This document shows positions 51,552 through 61,180 of a stretch of 64,000 nucleotides of DNA, piece by piece. Source of the stretch: CBDFKK01 sp965248815. Lineage in GTDB: Bacteria > Pseudomonadota > Alphaproteobacteria > SMXP01. The stretch is from positions 2,418,001-2,482,000 of the forward strand of contig CBDFKK010000008.1 in the NCBI GenBank assembly GCA_965248815.1. The letters are read 5' to 3'. Under the pieces are notes generated by a model. The model worked only from the letters and a program-made list of their open reading frames with translations. It made no database searches and was not told where the DNA came from. Each line of letters starts with the position of its first letter. Position 1 is the first letter of the stretch. A program made the translations under genes and the position numbers.

Positions 51552-52469
51552 ATGGCAAAAAAGACCGAGCCGGCTAAGACGGATAAGGCCTCGCCAAAAG
51601 GCATCGAAACCGCCCGGACGCTATCTGAGGCTCTCCCTTATATTCAGAGGTATGCAGGCAAAACTGTCACTATAAAGTATGGCGGTCATTCCATGGGCGA
51701 CGACGCTCTTCAACAGTCGTTTGCGCGCGACGTGGTGATGCTCAAACAAATGGGGGTCAACCCCATTGTCGTTCATGGGGGCGGCCCGCAAATCGGCGAA
51801 ATGCTGGAACGTCTCCAAATCAAGAGTTCTTTTGTCGATGGGCTTCGAGTGACCGATGAGAAGACCGTCGACGTCGTCGAAATGGTGCTTGCAGGCACGA
51901 TCAATAAACAAATTGTCCGCGCCATTAATCAGGCGGGAGGGCGGGCAGTCGGCCTGTCGGGAAAAGACGGAAATCTCATCGTCGCGAAAAAGATGAGGCG
52001 CACGAGACGGGATCCTGAGTCCAATATTGAGAAAATCTTGGATTTGGGATTTGTCGGCGAGCCGACCCGAATTGATCCCAATGTTATTGCGGCGATCCAA
52101 GAATCCGACTTGATCCCGGTGATTGCGCCTATCGGGATCGGCGACGACGGCAGGACGTACAATATCAATGCGGATACGGTTGCTGGCGCGATCGCGAGCG
52201 CCGTGAGTGCCTCCCGCTTGATATTGCTGACCGATGTGCCCGGCGTACTCAATAAGAGCGGAAAGTTACAGGCACAACTTAAAGTGAGCGAAGCAAAGAA
52301 ACTGATCCTGGACGGCACGATAACTGGCGGCATGATTCCCAAGGTTGAAACCTGCATTTCTGCGTTGACGGACGGCGCAGAAGGCGCGGTGATCGTGGAT
52401 GGAAGGGTTGAGCACGCCTTGCTCCTGGAGCTGTTCACTGAACATGGCGCCGGCACACTGCTCTATTAG
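51552..52469 (+). CDS. argB: acetylglutamate kinase
   Basis: Second enzyme of arginine synthesis, phosphorylating N-acetylglutamate. It has 305 residues of amino-acid-kinase fold: TVTIKYGGHSMGD, NPIVVHGGGPQIGEML, AVGLSGKDGNLIVAKK, NINADTVAGAIASAV, LLTDVPGVLNK and GGMIPKVETCISAL. A lysine-rich N-terminal extension of about 25 residues, as in hexameric arginine-sensitive ArgB, suggests feedback control by arginine. Next to engB as in many alphaproteobacteria. Confidence 0.95.
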   Translation: MAKKTEPAKTDKASPKGIETARTLSEALPYIQRYAGKTVTIKYGGHSMGDDALQQSFARDVVMLKQMGVNPIVVHGGGPQIGEMLERLQIKSSFVDGLRVTDEKTVDVVEMVLAGTINKQIVRAINQAGGRAVGLSGKDGNLIVAKKMRRTRRDPESNIEKILDLGFVGEPTRIDPNVIAAIQESDLIPVIAPIGIGDDGRTYNINADTVAGAIASAVSASRLILLTDVPGVLNKSGKLQAQLKVSEAKKLILDGTITGGMIPKVETCISALTDGAEGAVIVDGRVEHALLLELFTEHGAGTLLY

Positions 52470-52648
52470 CAAAATCTTAAGCTGAATAAATCGTAAATTC
52501 CTACCGGCCGAACAGAACGTGAATTCATTTGAGTTTCGGGAAACTTAGATGTTTGTTCAATATACCCATGCATGAATTAGGTATTACGAAATTCGCGTTT
52601 TTGGGTTATATATGCTTCTGGGTGCGGCCCGGGGGCGCAACTCACGCA

Positions 52649-52683
52649 GGGGCGCAGGGGGCAGGGGCGCGTGGGGGCGAGGG
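52649..52683 (+). promoter_or_regulatory. candidate G-quadruplex before the DUF1036 gene
   Basis: Five runs of three to five G (52649-52, 57-61, 64-67, 73-77, 81-83) separated by 2-5 base loops. The last run is part of the GAGGGA ribosome-binding site before TTG 52691, so a folded RNA quadruplex could block translation. Pattern only; nothing else in the window looks like it. Confidence 0.45.
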
Positions 52684-52690
52684 AAGTCAG

Positions 52691-53716
52691 TTGCTTATTT
52701 GGGTTCAAAGAGTTCGTGGCGTTTGTCTCGTGCTTGCGTTGGTAGGCGGTGTGATGGGTCTTACAGCGACTGACGCGAATGCCGATTACAAGTACTGCAA
52801 CAATACGAGCTACGTTCTACGTGCAGCAATCGCGTATGAGTCCAACAATGGTTGGACATCGCGCGGTTGGTGGACGTTACTTCCCGGTCAATGCCGGGTC
52901 GTCCTCCCACAAGATCTCAAACATCGCACATACTACACTTACGCGGAATCTGTTCGCGGACACAAAGGCGGCACAAAGTACTTTTCCGGTGAACACAGTT
53001 TCTGTACGGATGAAGGATACTTCACCATTCAGGGGCGCAGCGAATGCGGCGGCAATGGCAATGACAAGGGTCAATTTGTCGAGGTGCGTGTAGGCGGTGG
53101 TCAAACGTGGACCACGACTTTTACAGAGCCGGCCGAATTCAATAGCGAAAAAGCCGAAATTGCTGGTGTGCAGCGTCTGCTCACGGACAATGGCTATGAC
53201 GCCGGCCGCATTGACGGCCACCTCGGGCGTAAGACCCGGCGCGCAATCAATTCATTCAAACGTGCGAACGGCGTTTCTGTAGCGGGTCTCATTTCGGAAG
53301 AACTTCTCAACGCGCTCGCGGAATCGGCAAGCACATCTGCGCAGGAAGAAGGCTTCCGATTCTGCAATAGAACAAACGAAAATGTTTGGACCGCAATTGG
53401 CTACGAACTGAATGACCAATGGCGTTCCCGCGGTTGGTGGATGCTGAAGCCCAATACGTGCGCCAAAGTGATTAAAGATGCGCTGCAATCAAGCGAATAT
53501 TATGTCTATGCGTCGGTCGATCGCGATAATCGCGAAGTCATCGTCGCTGGAGGTGACGTCGGTCTGTGCACAGCGGACGTAAAGTTTGACATCAAGGGCC
53601 GCGAAGATTGCGACCTGCGCGGTTACAACGAAACGAGCTTTGCCAAAGTCGAGACCGATGGGGCCGCATTCTGGAATCAGGAATTCGGCTTAAACGACGT
53701 CGCGCAAGGCAATTGA
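52691..53716 (+). CDS. periplasmic protein with two DUF1036 domains flanking a peptidoglycan-binding domain
   Basis: About 341 residues from TTG 52691, chosen because GAGGGA precedes it and a signal peptide follows (VCLVLALVGGVMG, cut near ANADYKY); the frame is open to 52529 through G-rich low-complexity sequence. DUF1036 copy 1 at about 35-145 and copy 2 at about 225-335 share C-N, SRGWW, a Cys in PGQC/PNTC and a later FCTDEG/LCTADV Cys. Between them sits a peptidoglycan-binding helix bundle (VQRLLTDNGYDAGRIDGHLG). An envelope role is likely. Confidence 0.82.
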   Translation: MLIWVQRVRGVCLVLALVGGVMGLTATDANADYKYCNNTSYVLRAAIAYESNNGWTSRGWWTLLPGQCRVVLPQDLKHRTYYTYAESVRGHKGGTKYFSGEHSFCTDEGYFTIQGRSECGGNGNDKGQFVEVRVGGGQTWTTTFTEPAEFNSEKAEIAGVQRLLTDNGYDAGRIDGHLGRKTRRAINSFKRANGVSVAGLISEELLNALAESASTSAQEEGFRFCNRTNENVWTAIGYELNDQWRSRGWWMLKPNTCAKVIKDALQSSEYYVYASVDRDNREVIVAGGDVGLCTADVKFDIKGREDCDLRGYNETSFAKVETDGAAFWNQEFGLNDVAQGN

Positions 53717-53724
53717 GTTGAGCT

Positions 53725-55002
53725 TTACGCAGAGCGCGTGAAGTAGCTTAAGTGCCATTCCATTTCTTCTGCACTCAATGGATAGTCCACGCCTTCGCGG
53801 GCTAAGATCATATCGCTGGGCGGGACGTGGCCGATATAAGTTTGCAGTTTCAGCGCAACGCGCATTTGAAGTCCTGACTTCCATGTAATGGCGGTAATGG
53901 CTTTGCCTTGCCGGGAGTCGAAAATGCGCCTGACGACCGCTCCGGTGACGCCCGCCAGCAATGCAAGAGATTCGAAAACGAGTTCCCGATCACCGGCTTC
54001 AGCTGCTTGTACAACGTACTCTGCCGTTAGATTGCCTCCCTCACGCGCGCTTGCCGCGGCTGCTTTGGCGGCGGCTGTTTGTTGTGTAGAGTCGGCGCTC
54101 AGGCTGCCTTCTTCCTGTATGCGTTCGCGTACGCGACCGCGCAGTTCTGTGACGAGCTGGTCATCCAAGTCATTTCGTTCGCAAAGAACGGTAATCAAGG
54201 ATGAAGCAACGAAGCCAGCGACCCGTTTTGTCGCGCGGGTCGAAAGTTCTGGCCTCATGACAAGTGGCTGGTGCCAGGATTCAATGTCATCGGCGTGCTT
54301 CACGATTTGATCGAGCGTTTCTTCTCTAATGTGCGCGTTGGCGTTGACGAGCAGTGCCGCGACGGCAGGCACGTCTAACGTTGCGACAATGGCGTCCGAA
54401 ACCAGTTCGCTAACGCCTTCTCTATTTGCGATGGCTTCCAGAGCCTCGCTGGCTGCGCCGCTTGCTACGATCTCAAGGAGATCTTCGTCCGCCAGGAGCG
54501 GCGAGTATTCGAGAATGGGTGCCGCAACGATGGCCTCAAGGTCACGTGCAAGACTTGCGACGATCTGTTTTGGCACGTCGCTGTCTTCCTTTATTTCTTC
54601 GGCAATAATTTGACGCACGCGGGGCAGATGATCACTGGCTAGAGTTTCCAGAACTTCGATGGTCTGTTCGCGAAGTCGGCCGGCTTCGGACGGATCAATT
54701 CCAGGTAAAATGCGCGCGATTTTGAGGGCCAGTTGACACCGTACCTCGTCGTCGTCGTCTGCCGACAACAGGATGTTGGCCTGAATCGGCGTCACAGGAT
54801 TGGTTGCGACTAAAGACCGAATTTCGGCTGACTCTTGTTCCGCTAAGAAGTAAAGCATCTCAGGCTTGACGTCGTCTCGCTGCGCCAGCTGTTTGCCCAT
54901 TTCATGCGAATGCGATTCAAGGATTTCGCGCGCCTCTTCATAGCTCAGCTTATCGGGTAAAGACCGCTGAGGCAGGATGCGTCCCAATAAGCGCTTTAAC
55001 AT
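53725..55002 (-). CDS. DUF2336 domain protein
   Basis: Cytoplasmic, almost wholly helical protein of 425 residues with HEAT-like pairs (EVLETLASDHLPRVRQIIAEEI, AVAALLVNANAHIREETLDQI split across helices) typical of the alphaproteobacterial DUF2336 family. An Ala-rich stretch near 320 divides it. The start overlaps the stop of the upstream diguanylate cyclase by one base, so the two are coupled and may act together in c-di-GMP signalling. Biochemical role unknown. Confidence 0.85.
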   Translation of the reverse strand: MLKRLLGRILPQRSLPDKLSYEEAREILESHSHEMGKQLAQRDDVKPEMLYFLAEQESAEIRSLVATNPVTPIQANILLSADDDDEVRCQLALKIARILPGIDPSEAGRLREQTIEVLETLASDHLPRVRQIIAEEIKEDSDVPKQIVASLARDLEAIVAAPILEYSPLLADEDLLEIVASGAASEALEAIANREGVSELVSDAIVATLDVPAVAALLVNANAHIREETLDQIVKHADDIESWHQPLVMRPELSTRATKRVAGFVASSLITVLCERNDLDDQLVTELRGRVRERIQEEGSLSADSTQQTAAAKAAAASAREGGNLTAEYVVQAAEAGDRELVFESLALLAGVTGAVVRRIFDSRQGKAITAITWKSGLQMRVALKLQTYIGHVPPSDMILAREGVDYPLSAEEMEWHLSYFTRSA

Positions 55003-56864
55003 CAGGCCACCTCACTGTTTCTTTTGTTGTCGGATAGTCGGTACGTAGGCGCGGCGCGCCAAGTATCTCTGCCGCTTTCTTTGGCCTCATAAAGGGCTTG
55101 GTCGGCCCTCGCAATTAGCCCGTCCAGGGACTCGTTTGAGTTCGGATCAAGCGTTGCAAGCCCGACGGAAAGGCCAACTTGTCCTGAGAGCGGTTTGCAA
55201 ACGCGAATCTTATTTTTTAGGTCAAAGAATTTTGCAATTTTTATTTCGGCATTTGCTTGCGAAGTCTTCTCTAGCCAGACTCCAAATTCGTCCCCTCCAA
55301 ACCTGACGACGAAATCGCCTTGACGAACATGCGCGCTGAGCATCGTAGCGACTTCGGTCAAAATACGATCGCCTTCGAGATGCCCGCCTTTGTCGTTGAT
55401 GTTTTTGAATTTGTCTATATCGATGAATAGGAACGATGCTTCTCGCCCATGGCGAATGTGCTGGGCGTGGCGCTTCTCGACTTCCAGCATAAAAGCCCTG
55501 CGATTAAGGGCGCCGGTGAGCGAATCTTTTCGGGATAACTCACTTAAGTTTTCGATATAGCCGACCTGTGCCACGGCGATGCCGGTGTGAAGACCGATAT
55601 TTTGAAGCAGGTTTGCCGCCTCGTCATCCCAAGGACCGTCCTTGAACGGCTTGCCGATGGTTAGCGCGCCATTGACGTCGCCTTGGTATTCAGTCAATAC
55701 GCTGAGGAAGTTCCACTTTTCTACATACACGCCGAGCCGCCGATCCTTTTTTGCAGCGGCTTCGTTGAGATATGACAAGAGAGCTTTTGGCTTGGGCAAA
55801 GCAGGTGTCTTTGCGCCCGGTTCGCTTGATTGATGTGACTTTGTTTGTACGATGAGCCGCTCATCCTCATCGAATTTCTTTGCCGGTCCAATACGATGCA
55901 GCCAACAAACCTGGGCTCCTATGGCGTGTAGAGTCGCCGTCGCGGCAGCGAGAAGCGTTGCTCCTGGATCAACTTCGTTGCGCATCGCGCCGACAACCGC
56001 CGCGACCGCTTCTTCCAACAGAGCAGCTCTGGCAACTTCAGTTTCTTTTGCCCGGAGGGCTGTGATGTCATGACCAACGCCCCGCGCACCCCTCCACACG
56101 CCTTTGCGGCTGTAAAGGGGCGTTGCCGAAATGAGCATGCGGAATTCGGATCTGTTTTTCCCCGCCAAGCGAACTTCTTGGTCTTCAATTTGATCGGCGG
56201 TCGTGAAGGGGCTCGTGCCTTGGGCGGTAGGGCTCTCCTCAACACGGTCGAGAAGCATGCTACTTGCTTCTACACCATTAAGCTTTGACGCCTTATAGCC
56301 AAGGGCGCCCCTCCGGCTCACATATACGAATGCTCCTTGTACGTCAGTTTCCCAGGCGAAGTCCGAAGAACATGCGACGAGGTCACGATAGAGTTCGCGC
56401 GAGGCCGTGAGCGCCGCTGTCAAATTGGCTTCCGCTGTGACATCGCGGGCCAGCATGAGATGGTTAGTGCCGCTTGTTCGACCCGGTAATAGAGTAAGAT
56501 CGAAACTCTTCGGTCCGGCTCCCGGATCGGAAAGAATTTGTCCATTGTCGGCAAGGCTGCCAAGCCCAGCGCTGAGACGCAGGCTCACGCGTCCAATGAT
56601 TGAGGTCTTTTCCAAGTTTGCGCGGGCCAGAAGGATAGCGAAATCTTTTGCGCACGCACCACCCATCCGCAGGGAATCCATCAAATCCAAACCGCGCTGG
56701 TTTGCGCTTACGACTTCGCCTTCGCGGTCCAATTCTGCCGCTGGCCCTGGAAACGACTTGATGATGTCGAGCACATCCATGAGGCTCGATCCCCGTTCTT
56801 TTCTTTTGCGGGGGTTCATTTTTTGAATAAGGGTCTTAGCCCGGCTCATCGCATGGGTCTTCAT
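55002..56864 (-). CDS. PAS/GAF-containing diguanylate cyclase
   Basis: Cytoplasmic signalling enzyme of 620 residues making c-di-GMP. A PAS-like region at about 40-130 and a second at 160-280 (YRDLVACSSDFAWETDVQGA), a GAF-like domain at about 300-430, then GGDEF at about 450-605 with RKDSLTGALNRRAF, FIDIDKFKNIND and intact VVRFGGDEFGVWLE. No EAL domain. No upstream RxxD inhibitory site was found by eye. Operon with DUF2336. Confidence 0.92.
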   Translation of the reverse strand: MKTHAMSRAKTLIQKMNPRKRKERGSSLMDVLDIIKSFPGPAAELDREGEVVSANQRGLDLMDSLRMGGACAKDFAILLARANLEKTSIIGRVSLRLSAGLGSLADNGQILSDPGAGPKSFDLTLLPGRTSGTNHLMLARDVTAEANLTAALTASRELYRDLVACSSDFAWETDVQGAFVYVSRRGALGYKASKLNGVEASSMLLDRVEESPTAQGTSPFTTADQIEDQEVRLAGKNRSEFRMLISATPLYSRKGVWRGARGVGHDITALRAKETEVARAALLEEAVAAVVGAMRNEVDPGATLLAAATATLHAIGAQVCWLHRIGPAKKFDEDERLIVQTKSHQSSEPGAKTPALPKPKALLSYLNEAAAKKDRRLGVYVEKWNFLSVLTEYQGDVNGALTIGKPFKDGPWDDEAANLLQNIGLHTGIAVAQVGYIENLSELSRKDSLTGALNRRAFMLEVEKRHAQHIRHGREASFLFIDIDKFKNINDKGGHLEGDRILTEVATMLSAHVRQGDFVVRFGGDEFGVWLEKTSQANAEIKIAKFFDLKNKIRVCKPLSGQVGLSVGLATLDPNSNESLDGLIARADQALYEAKESGRDTWRAAPTYRLSDNKRNSEVA

Positions 56865-56983
56865 GTTTTGTTTACAAACGGATGTTGTCTATTGCTCAAA
56901 ATTACCGGGACTGCGTTAAAGCTCGTTTAAGCACGATGTTGCTTGCGCTTGCGATCGCACCGTGATCATCGCAAGCTGTATCT

Positions 56984-57724
56984 ATGAAGAACGAGGAGGC
57001 AGAAAGACCGGATTTGAGCCATGTCGAGACATGGGTCTTCGATATGGATAATACGTTGTATTCAGCCGAGATCGATCTCTTCGCACAAATTGATCAGCGA
57101 ATGGGCGAATTCATCGCTCGTGAATTTAACATTTCATTTACTGAAGCGCGCCAATTACAAAAAAAGTATTACGGCGCCTATGGGACGACGCTGACCGGAT
57201 TGATCAAGCATCATGAAATTTCGCCTGATGCCTACATGGATTTTGTTCACGATATCGATTTAAGCGCCATAGATCCGAACCCTGTTCTCGACCGGTTGTT
57301 GGGTGCAATTCAGGGTCGGAAGATTGTCTTTACAAATGCATCGCTCGCGCACGCCGAGCGGATCATGTCTGTTTTGAATGTCGCGCATCATTTCGATGAA
57401 GTCTTTGATAGTGCCGATGCTTCATTCGTTCCCAAGCACGAACCAGATGCATTTTATCGATTCGTTGCCAAGACGGGAATTGAGACGGACACCGCGGCCA
57501 TGTTTGACGACCTTGAACGAAATCTTGCGCCGGCGCGCGCGCTTGGTATGACCACCGTCTGGGTTCGCGCGGCCGCCAGTCACAGCGCGCCATCCTCAGC
57601 AGCGATCCGATACGAACAACTCGCTCACATCAATCACATTGCTGAAAATTTGGAAAGTTTTCTCGGATCCATGCAGCATCGCGGTGAGAAGTTGCGACCA
57701 GCCGGCCGGCAAGGCGCCGGTTGA
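56984..57724 (+). CDS. HAD-family pyrimidine 5'-nucleotidase
   Basis: Phosphatase of 246 residues of the haloacid dehalogenase superfamily. Motif I VFDMDNTLYS, motif II VFTNASLAHAERI, and motif III/IV PKHEPDAFYRF with AMFDDLERNLAPARALGMTTVWV. The subtype is common directly upstream of dapD in alphaproteobacteria and resembles yeast Sdt1/Phm8 pyrimidine nucleotidases. Start ATG 56984 follows ACGAGGAG-like purines downstream; the exact start is uncertain by few codons. Confidence 0.88.
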   Translation: MKNEEAERPDLSHVETWVFDMDNTLYSAEIDLFAQIDQRMGEFIAREFNISFTEARQLQKKYYGAYGTTLTGLIKHHEISPDAYMDFVHDIDLSAIDPNPVLDRLLGAIQGRKIVFTNASLAHAERIMSVLNVAHHFDEVFDSADASFVPKHEPDAFYRFVAKTGIETDTAAMFDDLERNLAPARALGMTTVWVRAAASHSAPSSAAIRYEQLAHINHIAENLESFLGSMQHRGEKLRPAGRQGAG

Positions 57725-57788
57725 CTTGGGCGCCACCCCCTGTAAGGTCCGCCGCCAGTGATCCACACTCGTACGAGGAAATAGTTCC

Positions 57789-58619
57789 ATGGAGCTCTCG
57801 GAACTCGAGCCCATCGTAAATCAAGCGTGGGAACAGCGTGACGACATCTCGCCGTCGGTTCGCGACGAGCGGCGGGACGCCATTGAACAGGCGCTCGATG
57901 CGCTTGATCAAGGGCGCGCGCGAGTTGCCGAAAAGCAGAGCGCCGACTGGCATGTCAACCAATGGCTCAAAAAAGCCGTTCTACTTTCCTTCCGTTTGAA
58001 TGACATGTCACCGATCGGAGGCGGCCCCGGCGAGCGTTCGACATGGTTCGACAAGGTTCCTTCCAAGTTTGAGGGTTGGGGCGACAATCAGTTCCGGGCA
58101 GCGGGATTTCGCGCAGTGCCCAACTGTATTGTTCGCCATTCGGCGTATATTGCGCCGGGCGTGGTGTTGATGCCGAGTTTTGTCAACCTCGGCGCCTATG
58201 TGGACCAAGGGACGATGGTCGACACCTGGGCCACGGTGGGCTCGTGCGCGCAAATCGGAAAGAACTGCCACATCTCCGGCGGTGCCGGCATTGGCGGCGT
58301 GCTCGAGCCGCTGCAGGCCAATCCGGTCATCATCGAGGACAATTGTTTTATCGGTGCCAGGTCGGAAGTGGCCGAAGGCGTCGTGGTTGGTGAAGGCGCT
58401 GTTCTGTCCATGGGCGTTTATTTGGGCGCGTCCACCAAAATCGTTGACCGGGCAAGCGGCAAGATTTCTTACGGCCGCGTGCCGCCTTTTTCGGTGGTTG
58501 TGCCGGGATCGTTGCCGGGCAAGGAAGGCGCGCCGTCACTTTATTGTGCCGTGATCGTCAAGACCGTCGATGAGAGAACGCGGTCCAAGACTTCAATCAA
58601 CGATCTGTTGCGCGATTAG
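57789..58619 (+). CDS. dapD: tetrahydrodipicolinate N-succinyltransferase
   Basis: Enzyme of the succinylase route to diaminopimelate and lysine; transfers succinyl from succinyl-CoA. It has 276 residues: N-terminal helical domain and left-handed beta-helix of hexapeptides (VRHSAYIAPGVVLMPSFVNL, GSCAQIGKNCHISGGAGIGG, EDNCFIGARSEVAEGVVV). Length and motifs are standard. dapE follows 45 nt later. Confidence 0.97.
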   Translation: MELSELEPIVNQAWEQRDDISPSVRDERRDAIEQALDALDQGRARVAEKQSADWHVNQWLKKAVLLSFRLNDMSPIGGGPGERSTWFDKVPSKFEGWGDNQFRAAGFRAVPNCIVRHSAYIAPGVVLMPSFVNLGAYVDQGTMVDTWATVGSCAQIGKNCHISGGAGIGGVLEPLQANPVIIEDNCFIGARSEVAEGVVVGEGAVLSMGVYLGASTKIVDRASGKISYGRVPPFSVVVPGSLPGKEGAPSLYCAVIVKTVDERTRSKTSINDLLRD

Positions 58620-58664
58620 CGCCGATTGACCGCGCGTCATGTGCGGTCTACACCGACGGTCAAG

Positions 58665-59840
58665 ATGTCTGAACCAAAGTCAGAAGTTGATGCCATCGAT
58701 TTGGCGCAATCGCTTATTCGCTGCCCGAGCGTGACGCCTGTGGACGCCGGCGCGCTTGACGTTTTGCAGGTTGCTCTGGAAAAGCTGGGATTTAGCTGCA
58801 CGCGACTACCTTTTTCCGAGGGGGGCACGCCCGACGTTGACAATCTCTATGCTCGTCTGGGTACGGATCAACCGAATATATGTTTTGCCGGCCATACCGA
58901 TGTTGTGCCCGTTGGCGATGAAGGAGCATGGTCGGTCGATCCTTTCGGAGCTGAGGTACGTGACGGTATTCTCTTTGGCCGCGGTGCTTCCGACATGAAA
59001 GGAGCCATTGCTGCCTTTGTCGCGGCCGTATCGCGATTTGTCGCCGGCAGGCAAGGCAAGTTCGACGGATCGATCAGTTTCCTGATTACCGGCGACGAAG
59101 AAGGCCCTTCCATTAATGGCACCAAAAAGATGCTGTCTTGGTTAGCCGATAAGGGCGAGACGCTCGATCATTGTCTGGTGGGCGAGCCGACCAATCCCAA
59201 AGTGCTGGGCGACATGGTCAAAATCGGCCGCCGCGGCAGTCTGAATGCATGGCTCACGGTCCACGGTGTTCAAGGACATGTGGCCTATCCGGATTTGGTC
59301 GATAATCCGATCCCGAAGCTCATGGAGATACTCGGGCGGTGGACGGCAAAGCCGCTCGATCAGGGCAACGAACATTTTCAACCGTCTAATTTGGAAATCG
59401 TGTCAATCGATGTCGGCAACCGGGCGCCCAACGTCATCCCGGCGCAGGCGCATGCCGTGATCAACATTAGGTTTAACAACAAACATACGGCAGCAGATTT
59501 GAAAGATTGGCTGCGGCAAGAGTGTGATGCCGTCATGGGCAGTCAGCCGAAAAGCTATGATTTAAGAGTTGAGTGGAGCGGCGACGCCTTCGTCACGGAG
59601 CCGGGTGTCTTTTCAAGTTTGATTGTAGATGCCGTTTCAAAGCAATCTGGCAAAACCCCCGTCCTGTCCACCAGCGGCGGCACGTCGGATGCGCGTTTCA
59701 TCAAAAATGTCTGCCCAGTCGCCGAATTCGGACTTATTGGAGCAACAATGCACAAGGTCGATGAGCATGTCACCGTCAAAGACATCGAAAACTTGCGCGA
59801 CATCTATGGTCTCGTACTTGAAGGCTATTTCCCATCTTGA
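58665..59840 (+). CDS. dapE: succinyl-diaminopimelate desuccinylase
   Basis: Di-zinc hydrolase of 391 residues releasing succinate from N-succinyl-LL-diaminopimelate, a later step of the pathway served by dapD. ATG 58665 (MSEPKSEVDAIDLAQSLIR) is preferred over 58626. Metal and catalytic motifs: CFAGHTDVVPVGD, GRGASDMKGAIAAF, ITGDEEGPSINGT, GEPTNPKVLGD and STSGGTSDARFI. Stop overlaps the next gene's start by TTGA. Confidence 0.96.
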   Translation: MSEPKSEVDAIDLAQSLIRCPSVTPVDAGALDVLQVALEKLGFSCTRLPFSEGGTPDVDNLYARLGTDQPNICFAGHTDVVPVGDEGAWSVDPFGAEVRDGILFGRGASDMKGAIAAFVAAVSRFVAGRQGKFDGSISFLITGDEEGPSINGTKKMLSWLADKGETLDHCLVGEPTNPKVLGDMVKIGRRGSLNAWLTVHGVQGHVAYPDLVDNPIPKLMEILGRWTAKPLDQGNEHFQPSNLEIVSIDVGNRAPNVIPAQAHAVINIRFNNKHTAADLKDWLRQECDAVMGSQPKSYDLRVEWSGDAFVTEPGVFSSLIVDAVSKQSGKTPVLSTSGGTSDARFIKNVCPVAEFGLIGATMHKVDEHVTVKDIENLRDIYGLVLEGYFPS

Positions 59841-60445
59841 TCCCCTCGCCCCGTGAAATCTCCGACGGAATGACCGGGGCATGGCGTCTTGCGGTCGTAG
59901 ACCCCGATGCGCTCGACAGTTTCGACTTTAGTGCGGACGGCTTCTTGAAGTCGTTTACAGCGATTCTGTTAGCGGCGCCGTTTTGGTTTTGGATGACATT
60001 GGCCAACCGGAATGCGATGACGGAGATGTTGCAGGAGCGCGGTGAAAACATCGAGATGCCTCCATTTGGACAATTTGTTGCCGTTGAGGCCGTCAGCTAC
60101 TTGGCAGCGTGGCTGTTTTTTCTCGCTATAATGTTCATGATTGTTCGTGTCCTGAATGTTGAGGACAGATTCGTGCCCTTTGTCATCGTGTACAATTGGG
60201 CGACGCTCTTTCTTTATTTTCTGATAGCGATGCCACCCGTTGCGCTGTTCAACCTTGGAATTTTGGATGTGGCGGGTAAGTTTTTTATTGATCGACTCCT
60301 TTTTGTTGTGCAGCTCATCTATATGTGGCATGTGGCACGCACGTCGTTGCAGATAGACGCGTTGCAGGCTGGAGCAATCGTCGTCCTCGACATTGTTCTA
60401 CTTCTTTTCATAACCCAGATAAGCGTCGTTATTCTCTATTCGTAG
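59837..60445 (+). CDS. hypothetical inner-membrane protein
   Basis: A 202-residue protein with four or five hydrophobic segments (FLKSFTAILLAAPFWFWMTL, YLAAWLFFLAIMFMIVRVL, YNWATLFLYFLIAMPPVALF, IVVLDIVLLLFITQISVVIL). It starts with TTG overlapping the dapE stop, so it is coupled to dapE. Resembles Yip1-like membrane proteins in layout only. Its end overlaps truA by 10 nt on the opposite strand. Confidence 0.8.
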   Translation: MIPSPREISDGMTGAWRLAVVDPDALDSFDFSADGFLKSFTAILLAAPFWFWMTLANRNAMTEMLQERGENIEMPPFGQFVAVEAVSYLAAWLFFLAIMFMIVRVLNVEDRFVPFVIVYNWATLFLYFLIAMPPVALFNLGILDVAGKFFIDRLLFVVQLIYMWHVARTSLQIDALQAGAIVVLDIVLLLFITQISVVILYS

Positions 60446-61176
60446 TCGACGCCCACGAGATAGAGGCCTTCCGGCGGCGCAATCGGGCCACACGCGGCGC
60501 GGTCCGCGGCGGTCAAAGCTTGCTTGACCTGCTCTATAGTCCACCTTTTCTCTCCAACGAGTTTGAGCGTGCCAACGATAGAGCGCACCTGATGTTGGAG
60601 AAATGACGGCGCTGTTACACTCACATGAATTTCGTCAGCGCGTTCGCTCACCGAGATTTTATTGATCGTTTTAACCGGCGACTTGGCCTGGCAGCTGGCT
60701 GCGCGAAACGTTGTGAAATCATGATCGCCGACGAGAACTTGTGCGGCCTCATGCATCGATCCGCTGTCGAGTCCCTTGTGCACTTGCCAAGCATGGCCGG
60801 CGTCTAAGGTTAGGGGCGGGCGGCGCGTCGAAATGCGATAAAGATAATGCCGGCGCTTGGCACTGAAGCGGGCATGAAACTCGTTCGGTACAAGCTCGAC
60901 CGACAAAACGGCAATCGGATTGGGCTTTAAATGATAGTTGAGCGCATCGCGGATTTTGTCGGGTCGCGCATCGGTATCAAGATCGAAATGAGCAACTTGG
61001 GCAAGCGCGTGGACGCCGGAATCGGTGCGTCCGGCACCGGTGGGCGTAATGCGCTGGCTGCAAAACCCTTCAATAGCCAGTTCTAGAGCTTCTTGAATTG
61101 ACGGTCCGTTGTCTTGGCGTTGCCAGCCGACAAACGGTGTGCCGTCATACTCAACGGTAAGTTTGTAGCGGGGCAT
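60436..61176 (-). CDS. truA: tRNA pseudouridine synthase A
   Basis: Forms pseudouridine at positions 38-40 of the tRNA anticodon arm. 246 residues from ATG 61176 (MPRYKLTVEYDG). Catalytic Asp in GAGRTDSGVHALAQVAHFD; also NDGT-type WQRQDNGPSIQ, RRHYLYRI and SFLQHQVRSIVGTL. The frame is open into fmt to 61230, but the ATG four bases after the fmt stop is the natural start. Confidence 0.96.
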   Translation of the reverse strand: MPRYKLTVEYDGTPFVGWQRQDNGPSIQEALELAIEGFCSQRITPTGAGRTDSGVHALAQVAHFDLDTDARPDKIRDALNYHLKPNPIAVLSVELVPNEFHARFSAKRRHYLYRISTRRPPLTLDAGHAWQVHKGLDSGSMHEAAQVLVGDHDFTTFRAASCQAKSPVKTINKISVSERADEIHVSVTAPSFLQHQVRSIVGTLKLVGEKRWTIEQVKQALTAADRAACGPIAPPEGLYLVGVDYE

Positions 61177-61180
61177 GGGG

